Source: Adiantum capillus-veneris (taxonomy: Eukaryota; Streptophyta; Polypodiopsida; Polypodiales; Pteridaceae). Taken from it: a stretch of DNA of 64,000 nucleotides. The stretch is from contig CM043963.1 of NCBI GenBank assembly GCA_014529385.2, positions 6,235,501 through 6,299,500 of the forward strand, read 5' to 3'. Position 1 is the stretch's first letter; every line of letters starts with the position of its first letter. Below are positions 47,236 to 58,950 of the stretch, piece by piece. Below the pieces are notes generated by a model. It did not search any database and was not told where the DNA came from. It was given only the letters and a program-made list of their open reading frames with translations. The position numbers were made by a program, and so were the translations under genes.

Positions 47236-48803
47236 TAAGTATTGGCTCATTGTATGGGTACTACGTCGGTAAGGTGATGATACTAGTATCATTATGGTGA
47301 GTCAACTTTCCTTCCCTATGCAAAAGAAACATATGGGTATGGGTTAGTAATGCGGTCATATAAAGCTTGTATTTAAACTATCTTTTGATTCGAATTGCAT
47401 TTGATTGGTAACGCGGCTAATGTGTGGTGTTTGTGAGAAGTATGTGTTTATGCATAAAATGTGGCATTTAGATCGTTGACTCGGCCATATGAACGTTGTA
47501 TAAATTGTATGTTCTTGTATATAGAGTGTTTGTTTGAGTATTATGTACACAAAACACTTGGTCGGTAACACGTCCGTGAAGAGTACATCGTATACAAATT
47601 TTCATAATGTCTATAAATGTTCATGTTAATTGTTTTTGTCAAAGTAGCTTATATCAAATCATAACGCATCTATATTGAATTATTTGTCAACTGCCTTTAT
47701 TATGCTAACAAACTCTATTGCAAAACTAATATTTGTTCATCATATAATGCTATTTTTTTAACATATTGAACTTTGGATATCAATTCATCACAAAATTAAA
47801 CTTCAATTGTATTAAACTTCTTATATATGGAATTAATAAAAAAAAGCTCACTCTACATATGTATAATTCTTACAATTTTCATGAAAAGATAAAAAATAAA
47901 CATTTTATCTCAAACTGGTAATAATTTGTAAAATTAAATTCTACTAATTAACTTGTAGTAAAAAATATCGACAGTCTTGAAAGATTTACATCCCTTTCAA
48001 AAATAAACTACCACAAACTATTCGTTCGCAGATTTTCTGTCAAAAATGACTATGGAGAGAGTTGCATATTGGTTTTTTTTAGCTTTGTACCATATGTTAT
48101 TAAATTTGTATAGAACTAGTGCTAGTAATCAAAATATGATTAATGTCTTATAGTGTAACCTAGTTTTTTAAAATGTTACATGTATTTAATTTTGTATGGT
48201 TTGAAAGATTGTGTCAATGTATTTGATTATCCTTATCGTCATGGTTTGTGTCATATTTCATCAAATTTGGACATATCTAGTGGTAACAATCAAAATGTGA
48301 ACTAATGTCTTATGGTTTATCATAGTCGTCTGAAGTGTTAAGGGTTTTTAATCCGTATGTTTCAAACGATTGAGTTGTAGAGTCAATGTATTCGATTTGC
48401 ATTATCGTCAATTAGCAATCAAAATGTGAATCAATGTCTTATGGCTTGAGATAGTTTTTTAAAGTGTTACATGTCTTTAATCTACTATTTTGATAGTCTA
48501 ACATGCCAAACCTAGATGCAATATGCAGTTATATTTTAATCAATTTTTTAATTGACCAATGTAAAAATGACGTCTGAACAAAGGAGAATCATCAGGCGGT
48601 CCATTCGCAAGGAGTGTATATAGGCAATTTCATTGTGTGCAGCTGCCAGAATCTAGCAGATAAATGAGAGCGACAATTTTATTCAAGATTTCATTAGCAC
48701 TATTTGGGAGAATACAGGTCGTAGACGGTGAGAAGAAGACCACCACAATTTGAAAGAAGACATTCCTCTCACTTGCAATATGGCCAAAGTAGAGCTATGG
48801 GAC
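47236..48803. repeat. Duplicated block X, copy 2
   Basis: This is the direct copy of 38530-40089. It joins block Y without interruption at 48796-48803 (TATGGGAC), preserving the pre-insertion site of T1. Confidence 0.93.
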
Positions 48804-48932
48804 AAAGAGTGGGAGGAGCAAGAGGTAGATATGGCCAAAGTAGAGCTATGGGACAAAGAGTGGGAGGAGCAGGAGGTAGATATGGCCAAAGTAGAGCTAT
48901 GGGATTCAGAGTGGGAGGAGCAGGAGGTAAAT
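48780..48932 (+). repeat. Three in-frame 51-bp repeats (17 residues each)
   Basis: Units start at 48780, 48831 and 48882. Each opens ATGGCCAAAGTAGAGCTATG and encodes MAKVELWD(K/S)EWEEQEVD. The third has GATTCAGAG for GACAAAGAG. They continue in frame to NMKKVKSLG and a stop near 48958. Confidence 0.9.
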
Positions 48933-49900
48933 ATGAAAAAAGTGAAATCCTTAGGATAAATCCACTTTGCCCAAGCGAGTCAAGTTGCTGCAACGTACAC
49001 ATGGAACCATTGACAACCGATCGGATGCCATCAACATGGAAATATTCATGCACACAACATTGAATGACAAGTGTGCGGTTTGATTGGCATTCCCCATGAA
49101 GACTTGATAGAAGGTGCTAGGATTGGAACAGGCTCGTTTGGTGTCTGCAACTTATATATTATTAAGGGCATATCCTTTTTTCTAGAGCACATCAATTACG
49201 TAGGCAAATTTTGTAAGGGAGGGACATAAGCAAAGTTTGATAGATTTGAAACAAAGCTAGACATGCAAACATTGCACCCCTCCATTGTTAGATGCATTGG
49301 TTTCACTATAGAAGCCCCTTGGATCACTCTCTTTTCATGCTATAATGGGGGCTCATTGGGACTTAATGTACCACGTATCGTTCTCACAAGGCGTATTTTG
49401 ACGTTGCATGTACAAACTCAACTATGGTTGGAAGAAATTTCTACGCACAAATCAACAACCATCGGAGATAGAGTATGTACGTCTCAAAGTAGTGATGGAG
49501 CACATGCCATCCATTTTGTACGCTGACGGCATCGTGGACGCTCATTCTAGTCGCGCTGAACGTTGCAATCTGCATCTATATAATGTAATGTTATATTTCA
49601 CCGATGCAAATAAACCTTGCATCGGCATCAAAGAGGCCATGGATTGCTCCAAAAATCTATGATACTACAATGTTTGGATGTATACTACACAATGGCCAGT
49701 GATATACATGTGTTAGGTTTTTTGTATGAGATGTTGATGGATTTTTGGAATGTAGCTAGGAGAGTATTTTTTTATCACCCTGACCACAAGACTCTCAAAG
49801 CCATAACAAAAGGTGGACACATGGATAAAGTTAAGAGAGCGTGAGGCCAGAAGAGATGATTCAGATATTTTGTTGTTTTTCAAAGAGTATTTAAGGATAG
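48804..49900 (+). pseudogene. Protein-kinase-like pseudogene (block Y, copy 2)
   Basis: Kinase subdomains can be followed in order across broken frames: Gly loop ARIGTGSFGVCN (about 49117), αC-to-hinge LHPSIVRCIGFTIEAPWITL and FSCYNGGSLG (about 49273-49360), a catalytic-loop-like MPSILYADGIVDAHSSRAE (about 49505-49560), and subdomain IX-like MASDIHVLGFLYEMLMD (about 49692-49742). The catalytic HRD/DFG motifs are not intact, and at least two frameshifts and several stops occur. The 17-residue repeats would form an acidic, Trp-rich N-terminus. The copy at 46471 lacks everything after the catalytic-loop region. Confidence 0.6.
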
Positions 49901-50508
49901 ATCCTAACATTGAACTTACGTTGTCTTTTTATCTGTATTAAACACTGGTACCATCATTTGTTGTAAATGATTTTTCATCTAGGTTTTTATTTGGACCATC
50001 TGACTATAATGAATTGTGTTGACTACTGTGCATAAGAACAATTTTTCATTTGGGTCCATAATCTATAATCAATCGTGTTGACTACTGTACACATGAAGTG
50101 TTTATGCCAAATGTCTATAATCATGTTCATTGGACAAACTATCTATAGTTGATAAACACTTTGAAGTGAAGAGTGAAAGAGGGAACAATGTTTTGACAAG
50201 ACATTTAATATGTGTCTATTTGACAATTGTAGTTTTGAAACACCATGGTTGAGCAAGACTAGGCATGCGACACACAACCGGCCCCAACAGATCAACACCA
50301 AGAAGATGTTGATGCTTTTCAATGCACGAAGTCTCTAGCACATGGTATGTCGAAGCATCAAGTGACACACACAACTTGTCAACTATCGAAATGAAAAAAC
50401 CCAAACCACACGCAATTCAAAGATATTAACAAATAAGCGACCAAGGAAATGATCAAGAAAATATAGCCATGTGAAGATGCATAGATCAAGAAAGGTAGGT
50501 GGAAAGTA
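49901..50508. other. Spacer, no gene recognised
   Basis: AT-rich. GTGTTGACTACTGTxCA recurs near 50019 and 50078. Only shadow-length ORFs. Confidence 0.4.
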
Positions 50509-51291
50509 TTGAATTTCCAACATCAACAAGAAATCACAGAAAACACAGAGAGAATCTACTTGGAAGTTTTTGGACATCCATTGCACAACACAGATTGTGC
50601 TCTATACTTTACAAAGATGTTATATACACACTTTTCTCAACAATATCCAATAGAATTCTCCTCAAAGGAGAGAACCGTGGCCACACACAATATAAGGGAG
50701 AATTGTGAGACATTCACACAAGAAGAGTTGGCACTAATAGTTGAAGGCACATAGATAAACTTGAAAAAGGAAAAAGACATTTTGACAACACAACTGATGG
50801 AAAAGGATGCAAGAATAACATGGATCCTTCAAGTAATCCAAACACCTAAAGCGTCACAAACTAGAACGTAAAAAAGTCTCGATTGCCTAAACCAAGACGT
50901 TCAAAACTTGACACAACAAGTGAATACTTTGCCTGTTCAAGGGACATACATAAGTGACTTAGTTGTGTTTCCAAAGTTAGTCCCCATATCATACTCAGAT
51001 GCACCTTTATCCTCTCAATTCCCAATATGCTACAAGACTTTTGATGGATGGAGTGGTTACTACACATTGGCATGTGGCCAGTATTATCACCCAATTTGCT
51101 TAATTAGATTAATGCAAAACAATAGTCAATGTAGAATCTGCTCTCAAGATATTCCACAAGGTGTATATTACATGTTTTGTATGGCCAATGAGCATAAATT
51201 CAAGCAAGCACGACAAAGAATCCCTTGTGCAATTAGAAATCTATTCACTCTTGAAGAAGCACGGTCAAAACACCAACCTTTACAACAATAG
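50509..51291 (+). pseudogene. RING-like zinc-finger protein, interrupted by two stops
   Basis: One frame runs from ATG 50509 to TAA 51292 with in-frame stops at about 50752 (TAG) and 50869 (TAA). The N-terminal part reads LEVFGHPLHNTDCALYF. The middle (KEKDILTTQLMEKDARI ... LNQDVQNLTQQVNTL) is predicted coiled coil. The C-terminal part reads PICYKTFDGW, YYTLACGQYYHPICLIRLM, QCRICSQ. This gives a Cys/His series (C ... C-x4-H-x2-C ... C-x2-C) resembling a RING with an abbreviated first loop. RING proteins usually act as ubiquitin E3 ligases. I do not know the family. With only two stops in about 260 codons it decayed recently, or the stops could be removed by splicing. Confidence 0.5.
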
Positions 51292-53520
51292 ACATTTAAT
51301 TTTGCCTTAAAGCAGCATTGTATACATTCAAAACTTGTTGAATAATTTGAGCTTCACTTATATTTCACATCTTGCAATCTTGTAACTTCTTATACTGAGT
51401 CTGTAGAATCATTATTTGGTCTAAGTTTGACCATTGTCTATTTTTCTATGTTGAATCGTCTACATCTATCATGAGGTTCTCGTTGATTTTGACTATTGTT
51501 CCCTAAGATATGCCAACATTGAACTCACCTCTATCTTTTGTTTGATAGTCATACACCCAACTGGGCATTTATTCATGGTAGCCAACACTTTTGATATGAT
51601 GCAATATCTTTTCATTGTAGTGTATGTAAACTTTTTTTAAGCTCTATCTACTAATAATCTGTTGCGGATTGTTCTATGAATATACTCATACATACTCCAA
51701 TTTCTTTGAGAGCTTGAATTTGCTGCACATTGTACCAAAACTTTCATTGCAAGTGGCAATAGAGTCAAGTAATGCTCCCCACCGTTCCATTATCCACCAC
51801 TTCCAAGTAGGTTGCTCTTTTGCATCAATTGGACAAAATCATTTGCAAAAGGTCCTTCTTTTAGTTTGAATGCACTCATCTCTCTAGTGCAGTTAATTTG
51901 ATCATGAGCATTGGAGCATAATATATTGGCTACCTAATAGGAATCGTTGACCACCTCTGTATTTGACATCAAGTCTAAATTCCAATACTCTAGATCCAAC
52001 ATCTAAGCCACACTATGGAGTGGACTATGAGCACTCTTCCACCTTGCATGAAAGTATTTAGATTTGAATGCACTCATCTCTCTAGTGAAATTAATTTGAT
52101 CATGAGCATTGGAGCATAATATATTGGCTACCTAATAGAAATCGTTGACCACCTCTGTATTTCACATCAAGTCTAAATTCCAATACTCTAGATCCAACAT
52201 CTAAGCCACACTATGGAGTGGACTATGAGCACTCTGCCACCTTGCATGAAAATATTTAGATTTTTTTTTTTGTTTTGGAAAAAATGATATTCACTACACG
52301 TTCTCTAGTACTAAAAACTCTTTTACCTCCTCAAGATTTTTTAAACTTTACTGGACTATCCACTATGTCATCCACACTTTTCCCAGGTTTGGTGCTTTTT
52401 GATCAAGGTTGTGAATCGTAAACATAACATACATCATTATGTGGTATGCATCCATTACACTCCTTTACCACACAAGCTTGTTTATGGATCCTCGTAAACT
52501 TGTAATCTTCTCTTTCACTTGTTCAGACTAGTCAAGTTTCCATTCATCAAACGTCGTGTAGCCAAAAGTATCAATCATAGCACACTCATTGTGTAGGAGA
52601 GATTCCAATGTGTAATAGTGTGTGAAAAATTGAGTATGAGCTGAAAAGGTTAGTGCTAGTTAATGTGGACAAGTGTTAGTGGCATTCATTGGATGATTAG
52701 TGTAATAGAGTTAATAAAAAACTAATCAAATGAGTAGTCACACTGTGTATGCAAAAGGTGATAGCAATGCATTCAATTAAAATGATCAAGATACATATTG
52801 CTTTTATAGCCAAAAGCTAGGATGATAAAGGATAGAAATCATGGACCTTCTTAAATACAGTCCTTGTGGACTTCAATTAGATGGGATCTTCATGGGTCAT
52901 GGATGTGTGCATGCATGTATGCCTCATACATTATGTGTCATAGGAAAGAGATAGTCATGAGGAGGACCCTGACAAGATCCCCCTTAAACCTAATCATGGT
53001 ACTCTTTGGTGACTCATCCAGGGTCTGCAATGGTCCATTGATACATCATAGGAGGTTCAAAATTATACATCTCTCTATGGTTCACAAGGTGGCCATTGAT
53101 CATGCCTAGGCTCAACTATAGAGTACATGATAATCATAATCATAAAGGTCCAGGAGAAGACAGTGTTGCTTCATGTGTCATAGTGGTTTTCTTCCTCCTT
53201 GACTCCCATTCGTGTTTTTCATGATGTTCATTATCTTCTTCATCTTTATCATGTCCTTGGTTCATGCCTTCGTACAAGTCATAGATTGTATAGAGCATAT
53301 CATCTCTGTATAATAGAGTGATACTCATTTTATTGTGTAGAGCATATCATCTCTGTATAATAGAGTGATACTCATTTTATTGTGCATAGGTTGCAGAATG
53401 CTAGGAATTTTACAATATGCAATGGGGGTCTTACCAAAATAGAGATACTATCTCTATGGCAATGGATTGCCCAAATATAATATGATAAAATAAGAAACAC
53501 AAGACAATTCTCCCCTTGAG
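51292..53520. other. AT-rich region with tandem duplications, no gene recognised
   Basis: It contains the 198-bp tandem repeat (listed separately) and a 46-bp tandem repeat near 53296-53388 (unit TAGAGCATATCATCTCTGTA ... TTTTATTGTG). 52790-53400 has short ORFs on both strands without recognisable products. Confidence 0.45.
51865..52260. repeat. Tandem duplication, period 198 bp
   Basis: TTTGAATGCACTCATCTCTC at 51865 recurs at 52063, and the copies match to about 52260 with only a few substitutions. The second copy ends at a T-run. Confidence 0.93.
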
Positions 53521-55841
53521 TGTAGCGAAGCTCCTCAATGGGAAAACAATCTCAGATTCAAGACTAAATGAGTTGGTTTGGAATATAATTGAAAAATATT
53601 GCAATCCCGAGACGCGAGGTCAGTCAAGAGTTTGAGGAGAAGCAAGTCTTGATGAGAGATGAACGGCCAAATTACTAGCCAAGTACCCTGTTTGAAACTT
53701 GATGGCCGTGCCTAGTAAAGTGTGAGCCCGTGCCACGAATTTGGATACCTTTTGTCCCTTGGGGTAGCCCGATCATGGAAAAGGGGCATCTTTTGAGTTG
53801 AAAATAAAATCCTCCCTATGGATTGGCCGATTAAAGTTCACTTGGTACTCTTCGATTTTGGAAGCCTAGTAGGGGATGGCACAAGAGATCCTTCATGGCA
53901 TCATGTCAGGGAGTTGTAGGGTTTGTGGAGTTGTAAAGGAGCACATGAGCCAACACCGATGATCATTGGCACTCACAATTAGGTAGCTTTCCAAGATGAT
54001 GAGACCCGAGAATTAAGATGGGTGACAACAAGTCAAACCAAAAAAGAAGAAAATAAAAATAAAGGCAATATTCACAGGTGGGGAATGAGGCTTGCTCTGT
54101 GGTGCATGCAAAAGAGGCAATGAGATAATTGCATGGCTACGGTGAGCTTCGTGCCGAATGACAAGCCAGTAGGGTAGCAAGAGCGATAATTGGAGGTGAG
54201 GATATGGTAGTGACCAGAGAGTTCAGAGCACAAGACATGCTAATCAATGAAGATAACCATACTGCTTAGCATTTTCAGCTTTCGAATATGCAAACCATGA
54301 AGTGCTGCAGTGCATTGAGCCAATTATGATATAGGCTTAATGAAGGTGGCTGATCGAAAGCAAATCTTACAAGAAGATGCAATAAGAGCAAAGATGATGG
54401 GGTCGATTGTGGTTGAGCTAAGAGCCATGATAAGCCATGGATGAGGATGAATGCATTGCGAGTGTCATCAGAGAAAAGTGCCAAGCTGGCAATCTCATCA
54501 CCTTACCAATTAAAAAGACATCACGCCTTGAATTTTCCAAACAAAGTTAGATCTTTAATAAATGCATATGGAAGACCGTGACCTTAAGCGGATCTCTTGC
54601 TCTCAAAAAAGCAAGAAATACCTACGTAGTTATAGACTAAAGCACATCTTTGGATATGTAGAGCTTCCAAGTGTGAGCTCTAAGTAAGACAAGATTGTAT
54701 CCTAAAGAGACCAATGTAAGCCATTTCTTGAAGAATTGTTTGAACCTTTTGGCTTGAATTGAATACGGGCTACTCTAGATGTATGTGTGAATAAGTAACC
54801 CCGATAAGATTTTTTGTTTAAGAGGGATATTACATGGTACCCTTCCAAATGGTGAGTGTTATCTTGGAAGCAGGGTTGGAAACCAAGGACCTAGTTGCAC
54901 AAGAAACTATTGAGTGAAAATGCATAGTTGATGTGATTTCCATCAGAGAGTCTAAGCAACAAAAGTGAGAAAGAGTTCCAAAATTCACAAGATGATATTT
55001 TTCTAGAGATAGATGCAAAGGATGAGCTATCAAGTAGCTCTAAAAACAAAACAAAACCCAAAGAAAGAGAGGTGACCTTAAATGATTCTCCTAACCAAAA
55101 ATCCAAAAGACAAGAAAGGTACCATGAAAAACAAGTGAGAAGCAAAAAGCAAGTGAGAAGAAAAGCTATGCCTCTTATGAGGAACAAAATGTAGTATTTG
55201 ATACTCATAAGAGCAGCAATGTTGACGGCGGGTCAACAACCGACATAACTCAATAAAGCCTTATTCTCTGAGAGTTATGAAATGCTACGGATTATGGTTA
55301 GAAACATCATTTGTAATAAGTAGCTAGTCTAGTTGTAGAAGCCGGGGTGCAATGGCACTTCTAGATTGCAAATACCAAGCCATTTTACCCTTTAAACTCT
55401 ATTTTAGGTTTAACCTAAGGTGACTTTAGTATATAAGGTACCTAGGTAATTTTGTACACAAAACTTTTATCATAATCAATAGTTTTAAGCTACCATCGTC
55501 TGTGTGTGTGAGAGAGGAAGAGAGAGAGCGTGAGATTGATCCTAGCGCCACTCCCCACTCGTTCATCACATTGTGGATATGACTGCACCATTGATGTAGC
55601 CTTGGCAAGAGCTACGCGACAACGCCAAGCATTCCTCACGGAACGGAGCATACACGCTCGCGCATCTACGAGCTACTCGTGGTCGTAAGTATATCAAATG
55701 ATGTGTGTTTTCTGCGTGCAAGATCTCATTAGAATCGTAGAGACATAAGCTATGCATATATACTCATAGATTTCTATTTCAGACACTTATTTTGCTATGT
55801 CTTTATACGTGTTTTTTTTCAGATGAGTCTAGAGTGAGTAT
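53521..55841. other. Low-information region with weak coding traces
   Basis: Around 54960-55190 the + strand reads a Lys/Ser-rich stretch (EIDAKDELSSSSKNKTKPKE, then KSKRQERYHEKQVRSKKQ) between stops. This could be a remnant of a retroelement Gag or of a host gene. 55500-55535 is a short (TG)(AG) repeat. Nothing else is assignable. Confidence 0.35.
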
Positions 55842-55849
55842 TTTGAGTG

Positions 55850-56581
55850 CCCGGGGGATTCACCATGGAAAACTTATCCAACCATGTAAGTGCAGGAGAG
55901 GGAGCTTTTTTACAAGTTACATAAGCGTATAAGTTAGGGGTAGGCCCCCAATAATTTTATCTCCCAAGTTTAAAAATAAGGGAGGGGGTATCATATTTAT
56001 TGGGGGGGGGGGGGGGGGGGGGGGGAGGGAGAAGTAAGAAAAGGACAAAATGAGAGGAAGTTTTTGTGTTTCAAAATCATGGCTTCCTCAAAGAGTTTTC
56101 CCTTGAACTTGTGAGTCAATAGCTATAAAGATACATGCAAGAACTAACATTGCTTTATATCAATTGATTGTTTTGTGATTATAGTTCATTTGTTGTGGGA
56201 TGAAATTTATAAAGAGTTTTTATAGATGCAAATTTACATGGAGAACCCAACACAAATTTATAACCATGTTTTTTGAGTAATTTAGATGGTTCAAAATTGG
56301 ACGAGTAAGCTAGAGTGCACGCTGATCGGGCACATAGTTTGAAAGTCAAACTCATTGAGGGTACATCTAGTTATCAATAGAAGTGGTTCCTTTTAGTACG
56401 TTGTCAGTCACTATGCTAACTTTTATATGTAAGATAGGGGTATGATAGTTTTCTTCATTTATTATCGTATAAGCGTAGGAAGGGGGGTCTATTCCCTAAT
56501 ATGGGTCATACATAGGGGTTTTATCAAAGTTGTCCGCTCACAGGTGGCTTCCCATTTTGTAATTAGAGTGAATCCCCCAGG
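55850..56581 (-). mobile_element. Short TIR transposon T3 (732 bp) of the T1/T2 family, 8-bp target duplication
   Basis: The left terminus is CCCGGGGGATTCACCATG. The right terminus, in reverse complement, is CCTGGGGGATTCAC. It is flanked by perfect 8-bp repeats TTTGAGTG at 55842-55849 and 56582-56589. The left part shares ACATAAGCGTATAAGTTAGG, AATAAGGGAGGGGGTATC and a run of 24 G (56002-56025) with the G-tract ends of T1 and T2. The right end shares ACCCCTATGTA with their other end. It is a MITE-sized deletion derivative with no ORF of note. Confidence 0.88.
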
Positions 56582-57012
56582 TTTGAGTGTAGAGACTTAG
56601 GGACAGGTGTATCCTAGTGAGGGGATGGTGTTCCTTAAGTTTCGTACGATTTTGGTATGATTTAGTGAGTTTCCTTCCGTTTTGTGTGTATGTGGCTTAG
56701 GTGGTGTAGTTGAGAGTAGTGAGATCCTAGGTTGTGGTTTAGTTGGCCTTTCAGAGTGTTGTATGTGTAGGATGGTCTCAGCCTGAAAAGCTAAAGAGAT
56801 TTCCTCCATGTGCCTATCGTGTCATCTGTGTCCTTGATTGACATTATGTTGATCTAGGTTGTGTTGCATGCACTTTATGGTGGTGTGATTCGCTCCCGCA
56901 ACGAACAGATTGTGTTGAAAATAAGATCACACATAGATACACAAGACATGCTTCCACAAAGACAATTCATAACAAAAATAAAAAAAAAATAAACAAAAAA
57001 GTGAGACGTCAT
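56582..57012. other. Spacer before the gypsy pol remnant
   Basis: No gene or LTR edge is recognised. 56600-56800 has a G/T-rich + strand. This could be leader or gag sequence of the following element, too decayed to tell. Confidence 0.3.
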
Positions 57013-58411
57013 TTAGAATGAAACAAATTGAGTGCAAATTGGAATACCAAAAATTGAAACAAATTTTGAAAGAAGTTTGGACAATTGAGATGGAGAGTGA
57101 AGAGGAATCAGACACGGATCAATTTTATGCACCCTCTCACTACAAAAGATATACAATACAAGATCAAAATATTGTTGTTCAACAACCAATGCGGGAACTA
57201 AAAAGAATCGGGGACATCTTCTGATGGACTCAAAAGGCCAAGCACATAGATTTAGTTGGATCGAGAGACGAACCAAATCCGGCATACATTGCCGTTGATC
57301 TCATAGGGGAGGAAGAGCAGCTAATGATAGCTACGTCCATAGAGTATAGAGATATGTTTGCATGGTCATACAAAGACCTTAAGGGTGTGGATCCAAACAT
57401 CTATCAACACACAATACTCCTAAAGAGCGATGCAAAGCTTGGTAGACAACGTTCCTATACCTATAACAAAACCTTTGCAAAGAAGATCAAGGAGTAGATT
57501 GACAAGCTTAAAGAAGAAAAGTTTATCTATGAGATTGATCATATCGATTGGGTTTCAGTAATTGTGGTAGTGTCTAAGAAAAATGGGAAATTATGAGCAT
57601 GTGTGAATCTCAAGTAAGTAAATGAAGCTACTATAGGAGACAACTATTCCTTGTCTATTATCGATCATGTGATAGAGCAAGTTGCAAGAAAGGAAGATTA
57701 TAGCTTTCTTGATGGCTTTTCAAGCTACAACTAGCTTGCTATAAAGCTACAAGATTAGCAAAAGACAACCTTTTCTATGGAGTGGGACATATTCACTTAC
57801 AAATTGATGTCATTTGGTCTAACCAATGCACCTGCCACATTCCAGTGGTTGATGAGTCATTCTTTTAAGGGGAGTATCTAAGACAATTCTTAGAGATTTA
57901 CATAGATGGTGTATGCATGCATTCTCTCTCAAGGAATGAGCATATAGAATACTTGAAAAGATCAAGTTGACAAATGCAAAACCTATTGCATCTACTTAAA
58001 TCCAAAAAAAATATATCTTCATGGGTAAGAAAGGGGAAGATTCTAGGGCACATAGCGTCCAAGAACGTCATTTGTATAGATCTTGAGAAGATTCAAGTGG
58101 TTGTTGTTTTACCAAGACCTACAAAACTAAGGGAGGTACAAGCCTTCATGGGCCATTGTGGATACGATGGACGATTCATCTATATGTATGCAGTCATTGC
58201 CAAACCTCTCTACTCTCTTATCACAAAATTTGAGTGGACCGAAGAATGTGAAGAAACATTCCACACATTGAAGCAGAGATTGATTTCCACTCCAATTCTA
58301 TAAGCTCTTGGTTAGACAAAGATCTTCCATGTCCACATCAATGCATCAACTTATGCTATAGGATGAATTCTAGTATAACCTATAGACGAAAACATGGATT
58401 TTCATATATAT
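57013..58411 (+). pseudogene. pol: Decayed gypsy pol (RT to RNase H start), multiple stops
   Basis: RT motifs remain visible: a linker with YRDMFAWSYKDLKGVDP (about 57350), IVVVSKKNGKL (about 57560), YSFLDGFSSYN (about 57700), MSFGLTNAPATFQ (about 57808), the active site as YMDG instead of YxDD (about 57900), then FMGHCGYDGRFI (about 58150). Many TAG/TGA/TAA codons interrupt it. The sequence resembles plant gypsy elements of the Athila/Tat type, like the polyprotein at 60727. It is split from its RNase H by a small element at 58412-58698. Confidence 0.8.
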
Positions 58412-58698
58412 GGGTGAAAGCATGTTAACCTGTCATGCTTTTTCATGTCCCGGACAATGCTAACTAGCACAATTTTGACATATGCTAACTAGTACAATAA
58501 CTGAGCTACATCTCCAAGATCTATGACATATGATATATCAATAGAAAGCACTTGAAACAAGGAATCCAAATGTACAACCTCCGAAAAATTTTGATATTAT
58601 TTGTAAAAAATTTACCGGACGCCCGACTTTTTGAAGATGTGCTAACTTGAAACTGCTAACTAGCACAAAAAGCGCGACAAGTTAACATGTTTTCACCC
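58412..58698. mobile_element. MITE with about 32-bp terminal inverted repeats, inserted in pol
   Basis: The left end is GGGTGAAAGCATGTTAAC and the right end, in reverse complement, GGGTGAAAACATGTTAAC. The similarity continues to about 32 bp with four mismatches. The flanks show ATAT on both sides (58408-58411 and 58699-58702), a possible 4-bp target duplication, though the low complexity leaves 2-3 bp possible. Dropping the element plus one ATAT joins the two sides in one RNase H frame. The size is 287 bp, with no coding content. Internal words GCTAACTAGCACAA/TGCTAACTAGTACAA repeat. Confidence 0.8.
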
Positions 58699-58950
58699 AT
58701 ATGTTACTCCAACCGACAATTGAATAGTGTGGAAAAGAATTACATGACCACAGAGAGAGAAGGGCTAGGAACAGTCTATACGGTGAAGAAATTCATACCT
58801 TCTTGCAATTTTTTTTTGTGTTCGGTGGATTATCAAGCACTATTGTACTTAGTAAACAAACCTTGCAATACAAGGCGTATTGTTAGATGGTTCATTAAAT
58901 TACTTGAGTTTTATTTCACAATGGTGGTGAAAAATGGAACTACACATTAG
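58699..58950 (+). pseudogene. pol: RNase H continuation of the decayed gypsy pol
   Basis: ICYSNRQLNSVEKNYMTTER and GLGTVYTVKKF are followed by VDYQALLYLVNKPCNTRRIV, the RNase H and connection of an Athila/Tat-like gypsy element. It stops at TTH. Nothing of the integrase follows. Confidence 0.8.

Noticed and set aside
54830-55208. Membrane-protein-like minus ORF of 105 codons
   Set aside because: Its hydrophobicity comes from reading the complement of a Lys/Asn-rich plus-strand stretch. No family resemblance.
55850-56030. G-run as a telomere-like or CRISPR-like array
   Set aside because: It is a homopolymer without repeat-spacer structure and is explained as the conserved subterminal tract of a TIR transposon.
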